NCBI RefSeq assembly: GCF_017876165.1
Contig: NZ_JAGINQ010000006.1
Location: forward strand, 124,001 to 188,000
Length of the DNA: 64,000 bases
Source of the DNA: Azospirillum soli
GTDB taxonomy: Bacteria; Pseudomonadota; Alphaproteobacteria; Azospirillales; Azospirillaceae
Direction: 5' to 3'
The position numbers and the translations under genes are program-made. The notes beneath the pieces are model-generated. The model made no database searches. It was not told where the DNA came from and was given only the letters and a program-made list of their open reading frames with translations. Positions 32,301 through 42,854 of the stretch are shown here, in pieces (position 1 is the stretch's first letter; each line of letters begins with the position of its first letter).

Positions 32301-34993
32301 TGGGCGAGGAATGGGCCTCGGCCCGGCCGTTCCCCTTCTTCTGCGACTTCGAGGAGGAACTGGCCGAGGCCGTGCGCCAGGGCCGGCGGGCGGAGTTCGC
32401 CAAGTTCCCCGAGTTCCAGGACCCGGCCGTGCGCGACCGCATCCCCGACCCCACGGGCATGGACACCTACCTGTCGGCCAAGCTCGACTGGAACGTTCGC
32501 GACCAGCCGCCTCACGCCGAATGGCTCGACTGGTACAAGCGCGCGCTGGCCGTCCGCCGGGCGGAGATCGCACCCCGGCTGGAGGGCGCGCCGGGCGGGG
32601 CGGCGAGCTACGACGTGATCGGCCACGCCGGCCTGCGGGTGGACTGGAAGCTGGGCGACGGCAGCCGGCTGCACCTGCGCGCCAACCTGTCGGACACGCA
32701 CGTCCCCGGCCTGTCCGACGCCCCCGGCCGCATCCTGTGGACCGAGGGCGACGGCTTCCGCGACGGCGCCCTGGCGGCTTGGTCGGTCGTCTGGTCCATC
32801 GAGGAGGCCTCGGCCCTCGACCGCCTTGCCGAGCGCATGGGCATCGAGACGGAATACACCAGCGCGGCGGGCGAGACCGTCCGCGCGTCGGAAGGTACCG
32901 TGCGCGCCCTGCTGAAGGCCATGGGGGTGGACGCCCCCGACGACGCGGGCGCCGCGCGGGTGCTGGACGGCATGGTGCGGGACGAGCTGTCGCGCCCCCT
33001 GCCCCCGGTGGTGGTCCAGCGCATCGACCGCCCGCCGCTGTCGGTGACCGTCACCCTGCCCGAGGGATCGGGCGAGTTGCGCTGGACGCTGGCGACGGAG
33101 GATGGCGAAGCCCGCAACGGCGCTGTGCTGTTCGGCGACCTGCCGCTGGTCCGCCGGGCCGCTTTGGACGGGTGCGGGATGGAGGTGCGGCGGCTCGACC
33201 TCGGGACGGCTACGCCGGGGTCCATGCCGAAACCCGGCTATCACCGCCTGCTGGTCGAGACAGACGGGCTTCGCGCCGAGACGACGGTGATCACCGTCCC
33301 CGACCGCTGCCACCAGCCGGTGCCGCTGGAAATGGGCGAGCGCATCTGGGGCCTGTCGGCAATGCTGTTCAGCCTGCACAGCACGGGCGACTGGGGCATC
33401 GGCGACTACGGCGATCTGGCGAGCCTCGCCGACGTAGCGGCGGCGCGCGGGGCGGGGATCGTCGGGCTGAACCCGCTGCACGCCCTGTTCCTCGACCGGC
33501 CAGAGCAGGCCAGCCCCTATTCCCCGGCCAGCCGCCTGTTCCTGAACCCGCTCTACATCGACGTGATGGCGGTGCCCGACCTGATGCAGTGCGAGAAGGC
33601 CCGCGCCCGCATCGCGTCGGAGGACTTCACGCGGGCGGTCGAGGCCGCAAACGCCGCCCCCATGGTCGATTACGCCGCCGTCGCCCGGCTGAAGCTGCCG
33701 ATCCTGGAAATTCTGTTCGAGACCTTCCAGAAGGACGGCTCGGTCGAGCGCTGGAACGCCTTCGCCGCCTTCCGCGCCGAGCTGGGCGAGGGGCTGGAGC
33801 GCTTCTGCACCTTCCAGGCTCTGCGCGAGCATTTCGCGGAGGTCGGCAAGCCCGACTGGCGCCGGTGGCCGGACGGCTTCAGGAACGCCGGCTCCGAGGC
33901 CGTGCGCCGCTTCCGCGAGGAAAACCGGGAACGCATCGACTGGTTCGCGTGGCTGCAATGGGTGGCCGACAGCCAGCTTCAGGCGGCGTCCGAGCGGGCG
34001 CGGGAGCGCGGCATGGCCGTGGGCTTCTACCGCGACCTCGCCGTCGGCGCGGACAGCGCGGGCGCGGAGACCTGGGCGGCGCCGGACGTGGTGGTGTCGG
34101 CGGCGCACGTCGGCGCCCCGCCCGACCTGTTCAACCCCGCCGGCCAGGACTGGGGCCTGCCGCCCTTCAACCCGCACGCCCTGCGGGAGGAAGGCTACGC
34201 CCGCTTCATCGAGCTGGTGCGCGCCAACATGCGGCACGCGGGCGCGATCCGCATCGACCACGCCATGGCGTTGCAGCACACCTACTGGATTCCGGAGGGG
34301 CGTCCGCCGTCCGAAGGGGCGTATGTGGCCTATCCGATGGACGACCTCCTCGGGATTCTGGCCCTGGAGAGCCGGCGCAACCGTTGCCTCGTCGTCGGTG
34401 AGGATCTGGGCACGGTGCCGGAGGGGTTCCGGGAGCGCATGGCGGAGGCGGGGGTCCTGAGCTACCGCGTGATGTTCTTCGAATGGACGGAGGACGGCGG
34501 GTTCAAGGGGCCGGACGACTATCCCTATCTGGCGCTCGCCACCGTAGGCAGCCACGACCTCGCCACGCTGCGCGGCTGGTGGGAGGGACACGACATCGAC
34601 CTGAAGGAGGAAAAGAACCTATATCCGGCCGAGGGCGAGGCGGCCAAGCAGCGCGAGCGCCGCCGCGAGGAGCGCGCCCGCCTGATCGAGGCCCTGCGCG
34701 CCGCCAACCTGCCGCTGCCCGCCAGCTTCGGGCCGGAAAGCGCCTATGACGACACGCTGGGCCACGCCGTGCACGCCTTCCTGGCGCGGACCAACGCGGC
34801 CATCGCCATGGTGCAGCTGGACGACCTGACGGCGGAGCGCGAGCAGGTGAACCTGCCGGGCACCGTGGACCAGTACCCGAACTGGCGCCGCAAGCTGAGC
34901 CTCAGCCTGGAAGAACTGGCCGACGCCCCGGCGGCGAGCGCGCTCGCCAGCATCCTGGCGGCGTCCCGGCCGGCGGCAACACCAAACATATAG
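29390..34993 (+). CDS. Maltokinase - TreZ - MalQ triple fusion
   Basis: The 1867-residue protein joins three alpha-glucan enzymes. Residues 1 to about 490 are a maltokinase (FLAGRRWYAAKD cap, ALRWMGAEQSNTS, MRLHGDYHLGQVLASKDDVFIVDFEGEP). About 530-1110 is malto-oligosyltrehalose trehalohydrolase, TreZ (YELHVGTFTPEGTF, DVVYNHFGPEGNYL, nucleophile near 800 in GLRFDAVHAI, acid Glu near 835 in LVLENDEN, NHDQVGNRAFGDR). About 1130-1867 is 4-alpha-glucanotransferase, MalQ (LNPLHALF, IRIDHAMAL near 1622, VVGEDLGTVPE near 1670, GSHDLATLRGWW). The start is TTG with GGAG seven bases upstream. With TreY downstream it would release trehalose from glucan chains and recycle the maltose and maltodextrins left over. 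Confidence 0.93.
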   Translation: MPTASKPNAFPAPIEGEALSLLQDDLLPGFLAGRRWYAAKDAGTPRVRIVDALPLPLSSGSAQLCLLRVEPPGRDAQLYQLPLVLDRDGRAAPDDPFAIAGPDDLPWAGALRDGYGDEGVVRALLDGIRKGGGSGGALTFGRTQALTDVDAALTNAPLRWMGAEQSNTSIRVGDTAILKGLRKLETGIHPELEVGRFLTEVAHFPNTPALLGWAERSGEGGTAALCILQALVPDARDAWSHVTDRLIERVTRFDDEGADEIELMMFMRRLGRRTAELHRALATPSEDPAFTPEPATPDTLDDWAEDVRRMARGILGQLRDAADRLDGPIAGYARSLGAAEATVMAQIDALIPAGTDLCAMRLHGDYHLGQVLASKDDVFIVDFEGEPMRPLAERRAKHCILRDVAGMLRSIAYAAATARRALPDDLEETARGAREAWLAWWEGEAGSCFVAGYREGIGDCPGYPRDPAVAMQLLKLFLLEKALYEVGYELANRPDWLAIPLAGVIGILGVDAGPEVADAVSGPVGQAAPGAVHIGEARAHPMPFGAQVLPDGSVRFRLWAPTAEQISLWLEDTQALLPMMRQSDGWFEWSTSQAHPGTRYLFELEGGVRVPDPASRYQPQDVHGPSEVVDPTVYRWNDAAWTGRPWHETVLYELHVGTFTPEGTFRSAIDKLGDLVDLGVTAIELMPVADFPGVRNWGYDGVLPFAPDSSYGRPEDLKALVDAAHARGLMVFLDVVYNHFGPEGNYLHTYADSFFTDRHKTPWGAAINVDGPRNATVRDYFIHNALYWIEEFHMDGLRFDAVHAILDDSDKQFLEELAERVHDLTRGRRLVHLVLENDENQARFLERHPEGDPRWHTAQWNDDMHHCLHAAATGEASGYYADYAGDANKLGRALAEGFAFQGHPSSYREGGARGEPSAHLPPTAFVNFIQNHDQVGNRAFGDRIGHIAKPEAVRAAAAVYLLGPSIPMLFMGEEWASARPFPFFCDFEEELAEAVRQGRRAEFAKFPEFQDPAVRDRIPDPTGMDTYLSAKLDWNVRDQPPHAEWLDWYKRALAVRRAEIAPRLEGAPGGAASYDVIGHAGLRVDWKLGDGSRLHLRANLSDTHVPGLSDAPGRILWTEGDGFRDGALAAWSVVWSIEEASALDRLAERMGIETEYTSAAGETVRASEGTVRALLKAMGVDAPDDAGAARVLDGMVRDELSRPLPPVVVQRIDRPPLSVTVTLPEGSGELRWTLATEDGEARNGAVLFGDLPLVRRAALDGCGMEVRRLDLGTATPGSMPKPGYHRLLVETDGLRAETTVITVPDRCHQPVPLEMGERIWGLSAMLFSLHSTGDWGIGDYGDLASLADVAAARGAGIVGLNPLHALFLDRPEQASPYSPASRLFLNPLYIDVMAVPDLMQCEKARARIASEDFTRAVEAANAAPMVDYAAVARLKLPILEILFETFQKDGSVERWNAFAAFRAELGEGLERFCTFQALREHFAEVGKPDWRRWPDGFRNAGSEAVRRFREENRERIDWFAWLQWVADSQLQAASERARERGMAVGFYRDLAVGADSAGAETWAAPDVVVSAAHVGAPPDLFNPAGQDWGLPPFNPHALREEGYARFIELVRANMRHAGAIRIDHAMALQHTYWIPEGRPPSEGAYVAYPMDDLLGILALESRRNRCLVVGEDLGTVPEGFRERMAEAGVLSYRVMFFEWTEDGGFKGPDDYPYLALATVGSHDLATLRGWWEGHDIDLKEEKNLYPAEGEAAKQRERRREERARLIEALRAANLPLPASFGPESAYDDTLGHAVHAFLARTNAAIAMVQLDDLTAEREQVNLPGTVDQYPNWRRKLSLSLEELADAPAASALASILAASRPAATPNI

Positions 34994-35111
34994 CCCCTCT
35001 CTCCTTGTGGAAGAGGGGTTGGGGTGAGGGGTAAACGCTTGCGCGAAAACACCTTTCCGGCCTTGCGGCCGCCCCCTCATCCCAACCCTTCTCCCACACA
35101 GGGGAGAAGGG
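34994..35111 (-). repeat. Composite palindromic repeat, copy 1
   Basis: This intergenic stretch consists of an imperfect CCCCTCTC/GAGGGG hairpin with a GGTTGGGGTGAGGGG arm, a central part with CTTTCCGGCC, and an inverted second arm CCCCCTCATCCCAACCC followed by a CTTCTCCC/GGGAGAAG hairpin. In reverse complement it aligns along nearly its whole length with 57444-57558, including one identical run of about 28 bases. It separates the fusion gene from treY. Confidence 0.75.
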
Positions 35112-35138
35112 CTTTGAACTTGACCCAGGAGACCACCG

Positions 35139-37922
<2,784 letters not shown>

Positions 37923-37926
37923 CGGC

Positions 37927-38373
37927 ATGCAACACCGGCTCGTGCCACTCGACTCCGGGCTGATGGAGGATGATCCGGGCAAGCCGGCCGAGTTCGGGGC
38001 CGTGCTGTTCGGCGATCCGCGCGAAACCTTCCTGAACCTCTTCGACAGCGGCAACACCCGCTTCGCCTGCGGGGTCTGGCGCTGCACGCCGGGCGTCGTC
38101 GCCATGAACGACTGGCCCTACGACGAGTTCTGCGTGCTGCTGAGCGGACGGGTCGTCATCACCCCGCAGGGCGGCGAGCCGCGGGAATACGGCCAGGGCG
38201 ACGCTTTCGCGATTCCCAAGGGTTTCACCGGCACCTGGGACGTGCGCGAGACAATCCGTAAATACTACGCGATCCAGAAACACGGCGGGCGGGCGGAGGC
38301 GCTGAAGCGTCTCATTCCCGCCCCCCTTCGGACTCCGCTGCTGGGCGTGGCGCGGAAGATGCTGCGCCGGTAG
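37927..38373 (+). CDS. Cupin-domain protein (cupin_3/DUF861 type)
   Basis: The 148-residue protein has the cupin_3 pattern: GVWRCTPGVVAMNDWPYDEFCVLLSGRVVITPQGGEPREYGQGDAFAIPKGFTGTWDVRETIRKYYAI. Such proteins are small beta-barrels of uncertain activity. The gene starts four bases after the treY stop and is therefore probably translated with it. A role in sugar handling or as a sensor is possible but not shown by the sequence. Confidence 0.85.
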   Translation: MQHRLVPLDSGLMEDDPGKPAEFGAVLFGDPRETFLNLFDSGNTRFACGVWRCTPGVVAMNDWPYDEFCVLLSGRVVITPQGGEPREYGQGDAFAIPKGFTGTWDVRETIRKYYAIQKHGGRAEALKRLIPAPLRTPLLGVARKMLRR

Positions 38374-38448
38374 CGCGGCATCCCGGCGACGGGTGACAGG
38401 CTGGGCGGCGGTGGCGTAGGATCGGCCGGACCGAACGGCGGAGACCCC

Positions 38449-39963
38449 ATGCGGCTGCCATCCTTTCTCGTGACCCCGGCACAGCTTCGGGGGGAGGACG
38501 TTGCGGCCTATCGGGACAAGGCGCGGCACCGCGACCGGATCGTGCTCCGCGTCATCGCGGCGCTGATCGTCTCCGTCCAGACCTCCCGCCTGTTCTTCGA
38601 TCTGAACCTGTCGCCCGGCTTCGTCCAAGATGGGTTGGCGTACCGGCTGTTCGGCATCGCGTGCCTGCTCGCCCTGTTCGCCGCCTCCTTCCACCGCGTC
38701 ACCCTTGCCCACCTGCACGCCGTGGTCGGGGTGGGTTTCCTGATGGGCACCGCCTCGCTGGCAAAGGCCTACGCCGAGGCGCATGGGCAAATGTCGTTTG
38801 CGAACACGACCGTCGGAATCGCGCTGATCGTGCTCGGCGCCTTCTCCTTCGGCCCCCGACTGGTGGCGCTGATCGGCGTCACGGCGGTGACGATTACGTT
38901 CGTCCACATGCCGCTGGTCGGTCTCGACGTCATGGGGTTGGGGCCTCGCCTGATCGGCAGCGGCATGGTCGCCGCGACGACCCTGCTGGGAAGCTGGCTG
39001 CTCGACCAGCATTGGCGGCGGAATTTCCTGACGGAACGGGCTCTCGCCCTGTCGCACGAGAACCTGCGGCGCGCGCACCGCGAACTGGCCGACGCCCACG
39101 CGACACTGACGGAGACGCAGGCGCAACTGCTCAAGGTGGAGAGGGCGGCCGCGCTCGGCCGGCTGGTGGCTGGGCTGGCGCACCGGATCAACACGCCGGT
39201 GGGCATCCAGGTCAGCCTCGCCAGCCACCTCGCCGACACCACGGAGCGGTTTTCAAAGACCGTGGCGGACGGCGGCGTGCGGCGGTCGGACCTCGCGAGC
39301 TATGTGGACACGGTGCGCGACACCGGCGCCATCGTGCTGGAGAACGCCCGGCGGATCGCGCGCCTCGTCGAGACCTTCAAACAGCTGGAGGGCAAACAAC
39401 TGGAGGCCAGCGCCGGAGCCAGCACGAGACAGGGCGCCGCCATCACCGACATCGGTGACCTGCTGGCCCGAACCCGACCATTGATCGAAGCGATGATGCC
39501 ACCCGGAATCGCGCTGGTGGTCGAGGCGCCGCTCGGGCTGAAGGTCCGGGGCACCCGGAGCCTGCTTGAAACCGTTCTCTCCCAGACGGTGGGCAACGCC
39601 GTGCGGCACGCCTTTCCCGACGCCCGCGCCGGCACCGTCACCTTGCGGGCCGACCGCGACGCGGACGGCGGCGTCGTGCTGACCGTCGCGGACGACGGCT
39701 GCGGCATCCGACCGGAGCATCTGGAGCATGTTTTCGATCCCTTCTACACCGATGGCACAATCGGCGGCGGCGAAGGGTTGGGGCTGTCCATTGTCCAGAA
39801 CGCGGTGACCGGCCCCCTCGGCGGCCAGATCGCCATAGACAGCATCGCCACAGACAGCCGGGAGGGCGGCGGCACGACCGTGACCGTCCGCCTGCCAGCC
39901 GCCGCGCCGGCACCCGAGGACGCCGACGCGCGGACGGCGGCCCGCCCCCTGATGGTGGACTGA
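38449..39963 (+). CDS. Membrane sensor histidine kinase with an altered H-box
   Basis: The 504-residue protein has about six transmembrane helices (33-185), a coiled-coil linker, a HisKA-type region with His245 in LGRLVAGLAHRINTPVGI, and an HATPase domain (VGNAVRHAF, VADDGCGI, EGLGLSIVQNAV). The residue after the phospho-accepting His is Arg246; related kinases have Glu here (HEINTP), which takes part in phosphotransfer. The kinase may be inactive as an autokinase, act as a phosphatase, or tolerate the change. No response regulator is adjacent; the nearest is at 41598. Confidence 0.88.
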   Translation: MRLPSFLVTPAQLRGEDVAAYRDKARHRDRIVLRVIAALIVSVQTSRLFFDLNLSPGFVQDGLAYRLFGIACLLALFAASFHRVTLAHLHAVVGVGFLMGTASLAKAYAEAHGQMSFANTTVGIALIVLGAFSFGPRLVALIGVTAVTITFVHMPLVGLDVMGLGPRLIGSGMVAATTLLGSWLLDQHWRRNFLTERALALSHENLRRAHRELADAHATLTETQAQLLKVERAAALGRLVAGLAHRINTPVGIQVSLASHLADTTERFSKTVADGGVRRSDLASYVDTVRDTGAIVLENARRIARLVETFKQLEGKQLEASAGASTRQGAAITDIGDLLARTRPLIEAMMPPGIALVVEAPLGLKVRGTRSLLETVLSQTVGNAVRHAFPDARAGTVTLRADRDADGGVVLTVADDGCGIRPEHLEHVFDPFYTDGTIGGGEGLGLSIVQNAVTGPLGGQIAIDSIATDSREGGGTTVTVRLPAAAPAPEDADARTAARPLMVD

Positions 39964-39970
39964 CGGGCCG

Positions 39971-40024
39971 CCTCTGGGGAATCGTTTACCTCTGGAGAGT
40001 CGTTTACCTCTGGAGAGTCGTTTA
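39971..40024. repeat. Three tandem 18-bp repeats ending in a stop codon
   Basis: The unit CCTCTGGAGAGTCGTTTA occurs at 39989-40006 and 40007-40024, with a two-mismatch copy at 39971-39988. The last unit contains the TAA stop of the Gly/Ser-rich protein gene on the minus strand, so each unit supplies a stop in that frame. Confidence 0.8.
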
Positions 40025-40477
40025 CTGGCCGCCGCCGCCGGCGCCGCCCGAACTGCCGCTCGACCCCGACGCGCCGCCCGAGGAGCCGCTGGCCCCGGCG
40101 CCGCCGGCACCGCCGGTTCCGCCCGACATGCCGCTGCCACCCATCCCGGTCGAGCCGCCGGCACCCGAACCCGTGGTACCGCCACCCATACCCATGCCGG
40201 TACCGGTACCGGTGCCGCTACCCATGCCGGTGCCACTGCTGCTGCCACTCATTCCGGACGATCCGGAGGTCGAGGACCGCGCCGAGCCTTCCGCACCCGA
40301 CGACCCGCTGGTGCCGGGGCGGCAGGCCGGATCGGTGCTGCCGGCCGGGCAATTCATGTTGGAGGTGCTGCCGGCGGAGGTGCCGCTCTGCGCCTTGTTC
40401 GTGCTCGATCCCGCCGCGAGCGCCGGGCCGGCCAGCAGGGCAAGCGCCGTCGCGGCGCCGATCATCCATCGATTCAT
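40022..40477 (-). CDS. Secreted Gly/Ser-rich low-complexity protein
   Basis: The 151-residue protein has a signal peptide (MNRWMIGAATALALLAGPALA), a short region with two cysteines (MNCPAGSTDPACRPG), then about 100 residues of Gly, Ser, Thr and Met repeats (GMGSGTGTGTGMGMGGG, GASGSSGGASGSSGSSGG). The tail is surely disordered; a surface or matrix role is a guess. A tandem repeat overlaps the 3' end. It is transcribed divergently from the membrane protein at 40631. Confidence 0.75.
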   Translation of the reverse strand: MNRWMIGAATALALLAGPALAAGSSTNKAQSGTSAGSTSNMNCPAGSTDPACRPGTSGSSGAEGSARSSTSGSSGMSGSSSGTGMGSGTGTGTGMGMGGGTTGSGAGGSTGMGGSGMSGGTGGAGGAGASGSSGGASGSSGSSGGAGGGGQ

Positions 40478-40630
40478 GAAGCCAGTCCTTTTTCAAAATC
40501 GTCCCAGGTCCGAACCAACAGCCCTGCCGTGGGATGGTCGCGGGGCGCTGTGCCGAATTGCACGGACGAGCGTTATTCCCTTACCCCAAAGACAAAGAGC
40601 CAACCGGAAACGAAAGGAAAGCCCCGTCCC

Positions 40631-41212
40631 ATGAACCCCTATCTCGCCGGGGCGCTCGCCGGGCTGGTGGCGACGGCGCCGATGACTTGGGCGATGAACC
40701 GCATGCACCGCCGTCTGCCGGAGCGCGAGCGCTACCCCGTGCCGCCGCGCCTGATCACCGAGCGCTTTGCCTCCGCCGCCGGGGTGGCCGACACCATGAC
40801 GGAGCGGCAGCACGAGGCGCTCGCGCTGGCTAGCCACTACGCCTACGGCGCGGCGGTCGGGGCCGGCTGCGCGCCGGTGATGCGGGCGATCGGCGGGCCA
40901 CCGGTCGCAACGGGCATCGGCTATGGGTTGGGTGTCTGGGCCGCCAGCTATCTGGGCTGGATCCCGGCGGTGGGCATCTTGCGCCCAGCCACCGAGCATC
41001 CGGCGGAGCGGGTCGGCATGATGCTGGCCGCGCACGTCGTGTGGGGCGGGGTCACCGGCTATCTGACCGCGCGGCTTTCCGAGTGGGACACCGACCGCTC
41101 GCCCGCGCGGGGTGCCTGGACGGCGGAGCGGGTGGAGGGCACCGACCTGCCCCGCGAGAGCGCGGCGCCGCAAGACCACCAAAGGCACGGTGTGGCGACA
41201 ACGCCGGGCTGA
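40631..41212 (+). CDS. Small membrane protein, YagU/DUF1440-like
   Basis: The 193-residue protein has about four hydrophobic segments (NPYLAGALAGLVATAPMTWAMNRM, YAYGAAVGAGCAPVM, GYGLGVWAASYLGWIPAVGIL, MLAAHVVWGGVTGYLTARL) with the alternating Gly pattern seen in DUF1440/YagU membrane proteins, then a polar tail. The function is unknown. The ATG at 40631 is chosen because the first membrane segment starts there; AAGGAAAG lies about 11 bases upstream. Confidence 0.7.
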   Translation: MNPYLAGALAGLVATAPMTWAMNRMHRRLPERERYPVPPRLITERFASAAGVADTMTERQHEALALASHYAYGAAVGAGCAPVMRAIGGPPVATGIGYGLGVWAASYLGWIPAVGILRPATEHPAERVGMMLAAHVVWGGVTGYLTARLSEWDTDRSPARGAWTAERVEGTDLPRESAAPQDHQRHGVATTPG

Positions 41213-41257
41213 ACCTGTTGTTCAACGCAACCAACCATCGAACGGAGGGGAGCGACC

Positions 41258-41428
41258 ATGAGTGAAGACCGTCAATGGGTTGAACTGGACCCCACCAACG
41301 GCGCCGGCACAGCGAAACCGCAGGAAGCCTCCCGGGATACGGCCCAGGAAATGGCGAAGGATGCGGGGACGGACACCGGCAAGGACGCTCCCACCCCCGC
41401 AACCCCGACCGTCGAGGGCGGCGCCTAA
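41258..41428 (+). CDS. 56-residue hydrophilic peptide
   Basis: This encodes MSEDRQWVELDPTNGAGTAK and continues Asp/Thr/Pro-rich to PTVEGGA. A strong GGAGGGGAG ribosome-binding sequence precedes the ATG and a perfect hairpin overlaps the stop, so it is very likely a real small gene. It lies 45 bases after the membrane protein. No family is recognised; the composition suggests a disordered protein. Confidence 0.6.
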   Translation: MSEDRQWVELDPTNGAGTAKPQEASRDTAQEMAKDAGTDTGKDAPTPATPTVEGGA

Positions 41429-41450
41429 AGCGAACGTCGGTTCGCTTTAG
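41425..41450 (+). terminator. Terminator hairpin of the 56-residue peptide gene
   Basis: CTAAAGCGAAC (41425-41435) and GTTCGCTTTAG (41440-41450) form a perfect 11-bp stem around GTCG; the TAA stop is part of the stem. Confidence 0.65.
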
Positions 41451-41479
41451 ATTCACATGGCCTCACTTGCCGGCTCTCA

Positions 41480-41598
41480 GCGGATGCTGTGGCATCCGCC
41501 TGCCGCCAGCGGGAACTGCGTTCCCGCGAGAGGCCGGGCTTCGGACGCATGGGCGTCCGGGAACGCCGTTGCGGTCCTGAGCGGATCAAAATCCGCTC
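41480..41598. repeat. Mosaic of four consecutive palindromes
   Basis: Between convergent genes lie four perfect hairpins in 119 bases: GCGGATGC/GCATCCGC (41480-41499), GCGGGAAC/GTTCCCGC (41509-41527), CGGACGC/GCGTCCG (41542-41559) and GAGCGGAT/ATCCGCTC (41579-41598). The last ends at the stop codon of the receiver gene. This looks like a genomic repeat element rather than a single terminator. Confidence 0.7.
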
Positions 41599-42041
41599 TA
41601 ATCGCGCCGCGCCGCCACGGCCGGCGGGCGGGTTGCGGGACGGCCGAACAGCTCCAGGGCCGGCGGGATGGAGGACGGGCGCAGGCCCCCCAGGATCTCG
41701 CCGATGACGCCGACCGCGTCGATCAGCGCGTCGGGCATGACCGGCTTGCGCAGAAGGCCCAGCGCGAAGTCGCGCGCCTCCTCGGCCCGGTGGTCGTACC
41801 CGGTGATGAGCAGGGAGGGCACGCCATACTCCTCCCACAGCTTGCGGGCCAGCGTCAGGCCGTTCTCGCCGCCCGCCAGATAGACGTCCACGAGCGCGAG
41901 GTCGGGCTGCTCGCGCGCGCCCAGCCGCGCCGCCTTGGCGGCGTCGCGCAGCGGGCCGACCACGGTATAGCCGGCGTTCTCCAGGACGGCCTTGACGGCC
42001 GGCCCGATCAACGGATCGTCCTCGACGACGAGCAGCTTCAA
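41598..42041 (-). CDS. Single-domain response regulator
   Basis: The 147-residue receiver begins LKLLVVEDDPLIGPAVKAVLENAGYTVVGPL, with the phospho-acceptor Asp in LALVDVYLAGGENG and Lys in LLRKPVMPD, plus a short Pro/Ala tail. I choose the TTG at 42041 because AAGGAA lies eight bases upstream and the receiver starts at once; an ATG at 42134 would add a poor 31-residue extension. It may take phosphate from a distant hybrid kinase. Confidence 0.85.
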   Translation of the reverse strand: MKLLVVEDDPLIGPAVKAVLENAGYTVVGPLRDAAKAARLGAREQPDLALVDVYLAGGENGLTLARKLWEEYGVPSLLITGYDHRAEEARDFALGLLRKPVMPDALIDAVGVIGEILGGLRPSSIPPALELFGRPATRPPAVAARRD

Positions 42042-42115
42042 GGCTCGTGTTCCTTCCCTGGCAGCACATTTGGGAGACCTGATCGCCTCCCTAACCCGAA
42101 CCGGCCATGTTTGTC

Positions 42116-42128
42116 GATGCACTGCATC
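42116..42128. promoter_or_regulatory. Palindrome GATGCA-C-TGCATC in a divergent gap
   Basis: This perfect 13-base dyad lies in the 193-base divergent region between the receiver gene and the 72-residue protein gene, about 75 and 107 bases from the two start codons. It is of operator type. No promoter consensus is clear. Confidence 0.3.
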
Positions 42129-42234
42129 AATCAAGGGGCCGAAGGTGTAGATCCTTCAGGTTAGGAGAAACCGACGCGATCAAAGCGTGTTTATGCCGTT
42201 CTGGACGAGGTGCAACCACGTTGGAGAGCCGCGC

Positions 42235-42453
42235 ATGAGGTTTGTCGAGTTCACCGACCGGGCGGGGGCCGCGGTGATGGTCAACCCCGCCGGCGTGCTG
42301 TTCCTGCGCACCACGGAAGGGGACCGGACCGAGCTTCATCTGGCGGGCCGGGCCGAACCCCTGGTCGTCGCCGCCCCCATGGACGAGGTCGCCCAGGCGC
42401 TGGAAGCGGCCGTTCCCGAACCGCCCGACCCGACCCTGGCCCTGGTGTCGTGA
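42235..42453 (+). CDS. 72-residue protein of unknown function
   Basis: The protein MRFVEFTDRAGAAVMVNPAGVLFLRTTEGDRTELHLAGRAEPLVVAAPMDEVAQALEAAVPEPPDPTLALVS looks like a small beta-rich domain (a fluorescence-recovery or Flg-like pattern cannot be claimed). GGAGAG six bases before the ATG at 42235 supports this start. Function unknown. Confidence 0.6.
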   Translation: MRFVEFTDRAGAAVMVNPAGVLFLRTTEGDRTELHLAGRAEPLVVAAPMDEVAQALEAAVPEPPDPTLALVS

Positions 42454-42547
42454 TGCCATCGGCGTGAAGCTGTGGGCCGGTTCACAGGCGGGACGGCTTC
42501 TTCCGGGCAGAGTGGACGCGTTCCCTCGTCCCCCGTGGAGGTCCGCC

Positions 42548-42802
42548 ATGCCGAAGCCGCTCGCATTCCTCGCCCTGGCCGCCGTCGCGTTAACGACGGG
42601 CCCGGTGCTCGCCGACACCGTGCCGTCCGTGCAGCGCAATTACACGAACCTTCTGCTGGTCCAGAAGCCCAAGCCGCCCGTTCCGCCGCAATGCCTCAGC
42701 TGCCCGCCGCTCGGCGGTTCGCTGTCCGGAAAGCTCAATCCTGGCGTTCTGCAAGGGCTGAACCCGCAGCCCCTGCCGCCGAAGGAGTTGTGGATCCGCT
42801 GA
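42548..42802 (+). CDS. Small secreted protein, Pro-rich
   Basis: The 84-residue protein has a signal peptide (MPKPLAFLALAAVALTTGPVLA) and a short mature part with a CLSC pair and Pro-rich ends (VQKPKPPVPPQCLSCPP, LNPQPLPPKELWIR). GGAGG seven bases upstream fixes the start. A very strong terminator follows. It is probably periplasmic; the function is unknown. Confidence 0.7.
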   Translation: MPKPLAFLALAAVALTTGPVLADTVPSVQRNYTNLLLVQKPKPPVPPQCLSCPPLGGSLSGKLNPGVLQGLNPQPLPPKELWIR

Positions 42803-42813
42803 TCCCGCCGACG

Positions 42814-42848
42814 AAAAAGCCCCTCTTCCGTTGGAAGAGGGGCTTTTT
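42814..42848. terminator. Strong bidirectional intrinsic terminator
   Basis: AAAAAGCCCCTCTTCC (42814-42829) and GGAAGAGGGGCTTTTT (42833-42848) form a perfect 16-bp stem around GTT with A and T runs. It serves the converging small secreted gene (plus) and the DUF533 gene (minus). Confidence 0.93.
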
Positions 42849-42854
42849 GCGCGG

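Noticed and set aside
30230..34591. A very long open frame (1453 codons) on the minus strand opposite the trehalose fusion.
   Set aside because: It is the antisense shadow of a GC-rich gene: composition is Arg/Gly/His/Val-heavy with no domain, while the plus strand encodes three clear enzymes with catalytic motifs.
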